A DNA stretch of 9,782 nucleotides from DATHGT01 sp035317605 (GTDB lineage: Bacteria; Methylomirabilota; Methylomirabilia; Rokubacteriales; CSP1-6), in NCBI GenBank assembly GCA_035317605.1, contig DATHGT010000232.1:1-9782 (forward strand). Direction: 5' to 3'. Of this stretch, positions 5,491 to 9,782 are shown one piece after another. Every line of letters starts with the position of its first letter. Position 1 is the stretch's first letter. The position numbers were made by a program, and so were the translations under genes. The notes beneath the pieces are model-generated. The model saw only the letters and a program-made list of their open reading frames with translations, searched no databases and was not told where the DNA came from.

Positions 5491-6687
5491 CGCCGCGGCG
5501 AGACCCGAGCGCCCGCTCGCGCCCGCGGCTCGTGGATGCCAGAAGGATCCCGCGAGCGCCGCGAGCAGCATGATCCCGGCCGTCGCCAGCACGACCTGCC
5601 ACCCGCGATGATGCAGGAGTTGCCCAGACGATAGCGAGGTCACGGCCGCGGTGCCGAACACGATGAAGTCGTTGGCGGCCTGCGTGCGCGCGCGCTCCGC
5701 CGGCGCGTAGGCTTTTGTCACCAGCGTCGAGCCCGCCACGAACATGAAGTTCCAGCCGATCCCGTTCAGTGTCATGGCGAGCCAGAAATTGGGTATGCCC
5801 ACGTCGAGCGCGGCCGCCGCGACGGCGAGCAGGTTGAGGACGATCCCGAGCACGATCACGGTGCGCTCGCCCCAGCGCTGGACGAGGGTGCCGGTGAAGA
5901 AGCCGGGCAGGAACATGCCGACCACGTGCCACTGGATGACGAAGGCCGTGTCTCCGAACGTGTGATGATGGGCCATCATGGCCAGCGGGGTGCCCGTCAT
6001 CAGCAGGTTCATCACTCCCTGGCCCACCATCTGGGCGAGGACGGCCACAATGAAGATCGGCTGGCGCACGATCTGCGTGATCGGGCGCACGGGCCCGCCG
6101 ACGCGGACGGCCTCCTCCGCCGGAGGCGGCATGCGCAGGCCGGTCAGCAGCGCGGCGCCGAGCACCGCGAGCAACGGCACGCAGAGGTAGGAGCCCAGGT
6201 AGGTGGTCTCGTAGATCCGCACGGTGGCCCGCGCGAGCATCGGACCGGCGAACGCGGCCGCCAGCCCGCCCACGAGCACGAAGGAGATGGCGCGACCGCG
6301 GGCTTCCGGGGGCGACGTCTCGGCCGCGGCGAATCGATACTGCTGGGCGAAGGCCACCGAGACCCCGATGAGCAGCCCGGCCGCGGTGAGGAGCCAGAAG
6401 GAGCCGTGAACCAGGGCCAGCACGCTGACCACGCCTCCGGTCATCGCGGCGAGGGCGCCCACCATGAATCCCAGACGGCGGCCCACGCGCTTCATCAGCA
6501 TCGAGGCCGGAATGGTGCTGAGGGCCGTGCCGATCACGGACATCGTCGACGGCAGCGTGGCCAGCGCCTTGTTGCCGGCAAGCGCGTAGCCGGCGAGACT
6601 TCCCACCGCCGCGATGAGCGTCACCGAGGTCGACGACGTCGCCTGCGCCAGGGTGAGGAGAAGGACGTTCCGGAGACGGAAGCTCAC
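5485..6687 (-). CDS. MFS transporter
   Basis: This 400-residue integral membrane protein is a 12-helix major facilitator. With the GTG start at 6687, helices fall near residues 6-29, 38-61, 72-92, 96-114, 133-154, 164-184, 211-237, 246-267, 277-295, 299-321, 341-358 and 364-382. A cytoplasmic loop joins the two halves at about 185-210. The helix 2-3 loop (MLMKRVGRRLGF) is the MFS motif A variant, and the helix 8-9 loop (GTLVQRWGERTV) is its second-half counterpart. The frame extends to a TTG at 6705, but that codon overlaps a likely -10 box, so I prefer GTG even though neither has a ribosome site. It is the first gene of an operon with the racemase homologue and so probably moves that enzyme's substrate. 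It starts about 50 bases from the divergent membrane protein-amidase unit. Uptake is more likely than export given the catabolic neighbours, but direction is inferred. Confidence 0.93.
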   Translation of the reverse strand: MSFRLRNVLLLTLAQATSSTSVTLIAAVGSLAGYALAGNKALATLPSTMSVIGTALSTIPASMLMKRVGRRLGFMVGALAAMTGGVVSVLALVHGSFWLLTAAGLLIGVSVAFAQQYRFAAAETSPPEARGRAISFVLVGGLAAAFAGPMLARATVRIYETTYLGSYLCVPLLAVLGAALLTGLRMPPPAEEAVRVGGPVRPITQIVRQPIFIVAVLAQMVGQGVMNLLMTGTPLAMMAHHHTFGDTAFVIQWHVVGMFLPGFFTGTLVQRWGERTVIVLGIVLNLLAVAAAALDVGIPNFWLAMTLNGIGWNFMFVAGSTLVTKAYAPAERARTQAANDFIVFGTAAVTSLSSGQLLHHRGWQVVLATAGIMLLAALAGSFWHPRAAGASGRSGLAAAD

Positions 6688-6695
6688 GAGGGGGG

Positions 6696-6704
6696 AGGCT
6701 ATCA
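6696..6704 (-). promoter_or_regulatory. Candidate extended -10 of the MFS-racemase operon, leaderless geometry
   Basis: The minus strand reads TGA then TAGCCT, an extended -10 element. Eight bases separate it from the GTG at 6687, the same spacing as for the substrate-binding protein gene. The intervening bases are pyrimidine-rich with no ribosome site. This favours a leaderless message and the GTG start over the TTG at 6705. Confidence 0.38.
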
Positions 6705-6739
6705 AACCCGCGTCTCAACTGGTAGAAGAGAGACCAGCC

Positions 6740-7120
6740 ATGAGAAGGCGCCTCATGATGATGTGCTCCGTCGCGGTAGCCGTGGTTGGCCTGCTCGGGG
6801 CCCTGCTGATCTACGTCAGGGCCGATGACAGCGATGCCGACGAGAACGTCCAGATCGTGATCGTGGACGGCCAGACCTACAAGATTCCGCTGGCGAGCAC
6901 CAAGCTGTACCAGCGCGAGCTGCGGCGCTTCGGTGGCGAGATGGCAGTGATCTTCGACGACATCAATCGCTGGTTCGCCAGCTTGTGGCGTGGCAGATCC
7001 CTGGCCATCATCATGGCCTGCATCACGGCGTTCGTGTCGATCGGGCTCTTCCTTGCTGCGCGCGAGATGCCCGACGGGCCGTACTCCGATGATGGAGGCG
7101 ACGGCGCCGAGCCTGGCTGA
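6740..7120 (+). CDS. Hypothetical two-helix membrane protein
   Basis: I do not recognise this 126-residue protein. It starts at an ATG (6740) after a weak purine-rich stretch (AGAAGAGAG). Residues 8-26 are a hydrophobic helix after MRRRLMM, residues 27-85 a soluble domain (acidic DDSDADE, then VQIVIVDGQTYKIPL and an amphipathic stretch to WFASLWRGR), and residues 88-107 a second helix. A short acidic tail follows (PYSDDGGDGAEPG). With Arg-rich flanks before each helix, the central domain could lie on either side; positive-inside logic at MRRR puts it outside, but RELRR and WRGR weaken this. It lies 18 bases before the amidase, so it is probably cotranscribed with it. Codon use matches its neighbours. 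A role in supporting the amidase or transporter at the membrane is only a guess. The frame extends upstream to 6614 over the MFS gene, which I reject. Confidence 0.72.
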   Translation: MRRRLMMMCSVAVAVVGLLGALLIYVRADDSDADENVQIVIVDGQTYKIPLASTKLYQRELRRFGGEMAVIFDDINRWFASLWRGRSLAIIMACITAFVSIGLFLAAREMPDGPYSDDGGDGAEPG

Positions 7121-7138
7121 GATCGGGAGGAGGAACTC

Positions 7139-8488
7139 GTGTCCGAAATCGGAAAGCCCCAAACGCGCTCCTATTTCGCTGCCGCACAGGCGTTCCGGGA
7201 TGGCACGGACACGCCGCGCGCCTTCCTCGAACGGTGCATCGCCACGATCGAAACCCTCGATCCGCAGGTGGGCGCCTTCGTCGCGACCAATCTGCCGGCA
7301 GCGCGGGCGGCGGCCGATGCCGCCACTGTCCGGTGGACGTCGCGCACGACGCTGTCGCTGATCGACGGCATGCCCCTCGGCATCAAGGACATCATGGAAA
7401 CGGCCGACATGGTCACCGAACAGGGCTCGCCGCTGTTCGTGGGCTGGCGTGGCCGGCGCGACGCCGCGGCGGTCGCCGCGCTCCGCGAGGCCGGCGCGGT
7501 CATCATCGGCAAGACCGTGACGACGGAGTTCGCCGCCACCCATCCGCGCGGCACGCGCAACCCCTGGGACCTCGAGCGTACGCCGGGCGGATCGAGCAGC
7601 GGTTCGGCCGCGGCGGTCGCGTCGGGCATGGTGCCGGCGGCGCTCGGTACGCAGGTGATCGGGTCCATCGTGCGGCCGTCGAGCTTCTGTGGGTGCATCG
7701 GCTACAAGCCGAGTGTCGGCGGCATCAACCGTGGCGGCAGCTTCGACGAGTTCAGTCAGAGCTGCACCGGCGTGCTCGCGGCAAGCCTCGCCGAGACGTG
7801 GACGGTCGCGCGCGAGATCTCGGCCCGCGCCGGCGGCGATCCTGGCTTCCCGGGCGTTTCGGGCCCCGTCGAGCTACCGCCGGCCAGAACGCCGCGGCGG
7901 ATCGCGTTCCTCGAAACGGCGGGTTGGCAGCGCGCCTCGGAGGAGGCGACGCAGGCGTTGCGGCGCGCGCGCCGCACGCTCGCCGCCGCTGGCATCGAGA
8001 TCGCCGATCGCGCCAGCGATCCGGCGATCGAGGCCGTGGAAGGCGCGATCGGCAACGCGTGGTCGCTCTCGATGGATATCAACGCCTGGGAAGGGCGGTG
8101 GCCGCTGAACACGTACGCGCGCGACCTGGACCGCTCGGCCCTGAGTCGCTCGGCGCAGGACCGTCTCGCCAAGGCCGAGTCCATGACGCAGCAGCAGTAC
8201 CAGGCGCTGCTCGTCGAGCGCCAGCGCATCCGCGTGGTGCACGCCGCGCTGAACGACCGCTACGACGCGTGCATCACGCTGCCGGCGACAGGCGCCGCGC
8301 CGGTCGGGCTCGGATCGACGGGCGATCCGATCTTTGCCGTTCCCGGGTCGCTCCTCGGGACGCCGTCGATGTCGCTGCCCGTGCTGCAAGCGGAAGGATT
8401 GCCACTCGGCCTGCAGGTGATCGGCTTCATGAACGAGGATGCGGCGCTGTTCGCGGTGGCGGCCTCGATCCTGCCGATCCTGTGCTAG
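7139..8488 (+). CDS. Amidase signature family hydrolase
   Basis: This 449-residue enzyme hydrolyses a carboxamide (or possibly an ester or carbamate) to the acid and ammonia or amine by a Ser-cisSer-Lys mechanism. The Lys is residue 83 in DGMPLGIKD; the Gly/Ser-rich signature PGGSSSGSAAAVASG supplies cis-Ser152; Ser176 in IGSIVRP is the nucleophile. The 93- and 24-residue spacings match malonamidase E2 (Lys62, Ser131, Ser155). Around the nucleophile the sequence is TQVIGSIVRP rather than the common TDTGGSIRxP, a variant whose effect is unknown. FCGCIGYKPSVG after it is the usual continuation, and PLGLQVIG closes the fold. The GTG start at 7139 has a very strong site, GGGAGGAGGAA, five bases upstream. 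It sits 18 bases after the membrane protein gene and 37 before the dioxygenase. No signal peptide is visible, so it is cytoplasmic. Mandelamide-type, indole-acetamide-type or other amides are possible substrates. Confidence 0.95.
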   Translation: MSEIGKPQTRSYFAAAQAFRDGTDTPRAFLERCIATIETLDPQVGAFVATNLPAARAAADAATVRWTSRTTLSLIDGMPLGIKDIMETADMVTEQGSPLFVGWRGRRDAAAVAALREAGAVIIGKTVTTEFAATHPRGTRNPWDLERTPGGSSSGSAAAVASGMVPAALGTQVIGSIVRPSSFCGCIGYKPSVGGINRGGSFDEFSQSCTGVLAASLAETWTVAREISARAGGDPGFPGVSGPVELPPARTPRRIAFLETAGWQRASEEATQALRRARRTLAAAGIEIADRASDPAIEAVEGAIGNAWSLSMDINAWEGRWPLNTYARDLDRSALSRSAQDRLAKAESMTQQQYQALLVERQRIRVVHAALNDRYDACITLPATGAAPVGLGSTGDPIFAVPGSLLGTPSMSLPVLQAEGLPLGLQVIGFMNEDAALFAVAASILPILC

Positions 8489-8491
8489 ATT
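8483..8491 (+). promoter_or_regulatory. Candidate extended -10 before the dioxygenase gene
   Basis: TGC followed by TAGATT overlaps the amidase stop codon. The start codon of the dioxygenase lies 34 bases downstream and has its own GAGGAG site, so an internal promoter with a leader of about 28 bases fits. No clear -35 is present. The same TGCTAG core occurs in the cupin promoter candidate. The gene could equally be read through from the amidase. Confidence 0.3.
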
Positions 8492-8525
8492 GCCGCCCTC
8501 ATGACATATCGTCGAGGAGTCGACC

Positions 8526-9470
8526 ATGACTGACCTGACGCCTACGATCGAGGTGAAGCCTCTCGCGCTGCACATCGGTGCCGAGATCTCGGGCGTCGAT
8601 CTCGGTCGGCCGCTGGACGTGGCGACGCGGAACGCAATCAACGACGCTCTCCTGCGCTGGAAGGTTGTCTTCTTCCGGGGCCAGCACCTCGATCACCGGG
8701 GCCACGTCGCCTTTGCGCGACAGATGGGCGAGCCGACCATCGGCCACGCCGTGTTCGGCCATATCGAGGATTTCCCCGAGATCTACTCGGTCGCCAAGGT
8801 CCGCACGGCTCAGACCTATCGTGGTGCGCGCCCGCAGCGACCGTGGACCGGATGGCATACGGACATCACCGCCGCGGTGAACCCTCCCAAGGCTTCCATC
8901 CTGCGCGGCGTGACCATTCCACCCTACGGCGGCGACACGTTCTGGACCAATCTCGCGGTGGCCTACCAGGGTCTCTCGGAGACGATGCGCTCCATCGTTG
9001 ACAGGCTGCGCGGCGTCCATCGGTTCCAGGCGTCCACCGATACCGCCAAGAGCCAAGCCTACGACGAGAGCGTCCGCCGCCGGGAGATGGAGACCGAGCA
9101 TCCGATCGTGCGCGTGCATCCCGAGACGGGAGAGCGCGTCCTGTACGTCAGTCCGTCATTCCTGAAGACGATCGTCGGCCTCACTGCCCGCGAGAGCGAG
9201 GTGATGCTCGATCTGCTCTGGGAGCATGTCGTGCGCCCTGAGTACACGGTGCGGTTCAAGTGGGAGGCAGGCGACATCGCGATGTGGGACAACCGGGCGA
9301 CGTCGCACCTGGCACCGACCGACATCTTCGATTCGGACTTCGATCGCCAGCTCTACCGGATCACGCTCGTGGGGGACGTGCCCGTCGGGGTGGACGGTCG
9401 CCCCTCGGTTGCGATCAAAGGGGAGCCTATCTTGGCGGTCGAGACCGAGCTCACAGCCGCAGCCGGCTGA
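8526..9470 (+). CDS. TauD/TfdA-family 2-oxoglutarate-dependent dioxygenase
   Basis: This 314-residue cytoplasmic enzyme hydroxylates a small substrate, often an acid such as a sulfonate or aryloxyalkanoate, while converting 2-oxoglutarate to succinate and CO2. The Fe(II) triad is His111, Asp113 (GWHTD) and His261 (ATSHLAP). Arg274 and Arg278 keep the four-residue spacing of the TauD Arg266/Arg270 and TfdA Arg273/Arg277 pairs that bind the co-substrate, but sit two residues further from the His, implying a small insertion in that loop. The N-terminal GAEISGVDL and DALLRWKVVFFRGQ are family hallmarks. Length is slightly above TauD (283) and TfdA (287), with extra residues at the C-terminus. The ATG at 8526 has GAGGAG seven bases upstream. 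It follows the amidase by 37 bases and probably acts on the same compound or its product. The substrate cannot be read from sequence. Confidence 0.95.
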   Translation: MTDLTPTIEVKPLALHIGAEISGVDLGRPLDVATRNAINDALLRWKVVFFRGQHLDHRGHVAFARQMGEPTIGHAVFGHIEDFPEIYSVAKVRTAQTYRGARPQRPWTGWHTDITAAVNPPKASILRGVTIPPYGGDTFWTNLAVAYQGLSETMRSIVDRLRGVHRFQASTDTAKSQAYDESVRRREMETEHPIVRVHPETGERVLYVSPSFLKTIVGLTARESEVMLDLLWEHVVRPEYTVRFKWEAGDIAMWDNRATSHLAPTDIFDSDFDRQLYRITLVGDVPVGVDGRPSVAIKGEPILAVETELTAAAG

Positions 9471-9497
9471 GAGCTCCGAGTTCGTCCAAGAGCGGCC

Positions 9498-9782
9498 TTA
9501 CCCCGCGTACTCGCCGCTGCCGCCGGCTTGGCGGTGGGCGAAGTTGAGGGTCAGCAGGTGCTGGGTGAAGGCGCCGTAGGTGGTCGGCTCGTATTTGGGC
9601 GGATTGTCGGGGCCGACGCAGCTGGGGACCGGTGCGACGACGACATCGTGGTTCGGCCCGAGGAAGAACGGGCAGGCGTAGCGCGAGCGGTCGTTACGAT
9701 TGATGGCGCGGTGAGGCGTCGCCCGGAAGCGGTCGTTCGAGTAGCGCGCCAGCATCGCGCCGGTATTGACGACGAACGTGCC
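9498..9782 (-). CDS. Isopenicillin N synthase-like 2OG-Fe(II) oxygenase, C-terminal fragment
   Basis: The last 94 residues of a 2OG-Fe(II) oxygenase enter from the right edge. GTFVVNTGAMLARYSNDRFRATPHRA is the usual region around the distal iron-binding His (here in TPHRA, about residue 29 of the fragment; quoted by pieces: NTGAMLARYSND, RFRATPHRA). Ten residues later is RYACPFF, where the family normally has Arg-x-Ser binding the 2-oxoglutarate carboxylate; here the Ser is Ala. The HxD half of the iron site lies outside the window. The C-terminal tail (YGAFTQHLLTLNFAHRQ) resembles that of bacterial members with hydroxylase or unknown roles. It converges on the TauD-type gene with 27 bases between the stops. 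Such proteins may hydroxylate or ring-open small molecules; no specific substrate is indicated. Confidence 0.87.
   Translation of the reverse strand, partial: GTFVVNTGAMLARYSNDRFRATPHRAINRNDRSRYACPFFLGPNHDVVVAPVPSCVGPDNPPKYEPTTYGAFTQHLLTLNFAHRQAGGSGEYAG

Noticed and set aside
3605..5611. 668-residue plus-strand open frame
   Set aside because: It is antisense to the substrate-binding protein and racemase genes, both well supported by family motifs; its composition is typical of GC-rich shadow frames.
6703..6705. TTG start for the MFS gene
   Set aside because: It lies within the probable extended -10 box and lacks a ribosome site; the GTG at 6687 gives a natural N-terminus directly before helix 1.
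5926..6828. 300-residue plus-strand frame rich in His, Arg and Gly
   Set aside because: Antisense to the MFS transporter; no domain pattern.
5420..7543. Upstream part of a continuous ~1072-residue minus frame ending in the racemase
   Set aside because: It overlaps the MFS gene in another frame and the membrane protein and amidase on the other strand, and is rich in Arg, Gly, His and Pro. Only the final 364 residues from the ATG with GAGGA are real.
7234..8529. 431-residue plus-strand frame inside the amidase gene
   Set aside because: Arg/Ala/Gly-rich out-of-frame shadow; the amidase frame has all catalytic residues.
9471..9497. Terminator between the convergent dioxygenase genes
   Set aside because: The 27-base gap shows no convincing stem and no T-run on either strand.

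Overview
The window is GC-rich DNA with strong G/C preference at third codon positions. It holds about ten real genes, mostly for catabolism and transport of small organic acids or amides. An orphan Tat-exported substrate-binding protein, TauD-type and isopenicillin-N-synthase-like dioxygenases, an amidase and several possible leaderless promoters together suggest a soil or sediment bacterium. Candidatus Rokubacteria/Methylomirabilota or a GC-rich proteobacterium would fit, but this is a weak inference because no phylogenetic marker is present. No rRNA, tRNA, transposase, integrase or CRISPR array was found.

Layout. Positions 1-6687 are read on the minus strand. They carry the N-terminal ~400 residues of a secreted berberine-bridge-type FAD oxidase (1-1198), a translationally coupled cupin and NUDIX pair (1499-2340), and a poorly conserved stretch with a perfect 16-bp inverted repeat and short Cys/His-containing reading frames (2422-3155). 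These are followed by an orphan ABC-type substrate-binding protein (3152-4147), a mandelate racemase homologue (4325-5419) and an MFS transporter (5485-6687). From 6740 transcription diverges to the plus strand: a two-helix membrane protein of unknown function, an amidase-signature hydrolase and a TauD/TfdA-type 2-oxoglutarate dioxygenase (ends 9470). The C-terminus of a second, isopenicillin-N-synthase-like dioxygenase converges on it from the right edge.

How the genes may work together. The MFS-racemase pair and the divergent membrane protein-amidase-dioxygenase set share only about 50 bp between their starts and look like one catabolic module. The transporter would take up a chiral 2-hydroxy acid, amide or similar compound, the amidase would release the acid, the racemase homologue would act on the alpha carbon, and the dioxygenase would oxidise it. 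The closest textbook parallel is the Pseudomonas mandelamide/mandelate pathway, which also pairs an amidase-signature mandelamide hydrolase with mandelate racemase. The substrate here is unknown.

The most notable point is that the racemase homologue aligns without gaps to mandelate racemase from the catalytic KxK motif through the His and Glu catalytic residues, from my memory of that sequence. It keeps every key residue except the second lysine, the S-face base, which is arginine.
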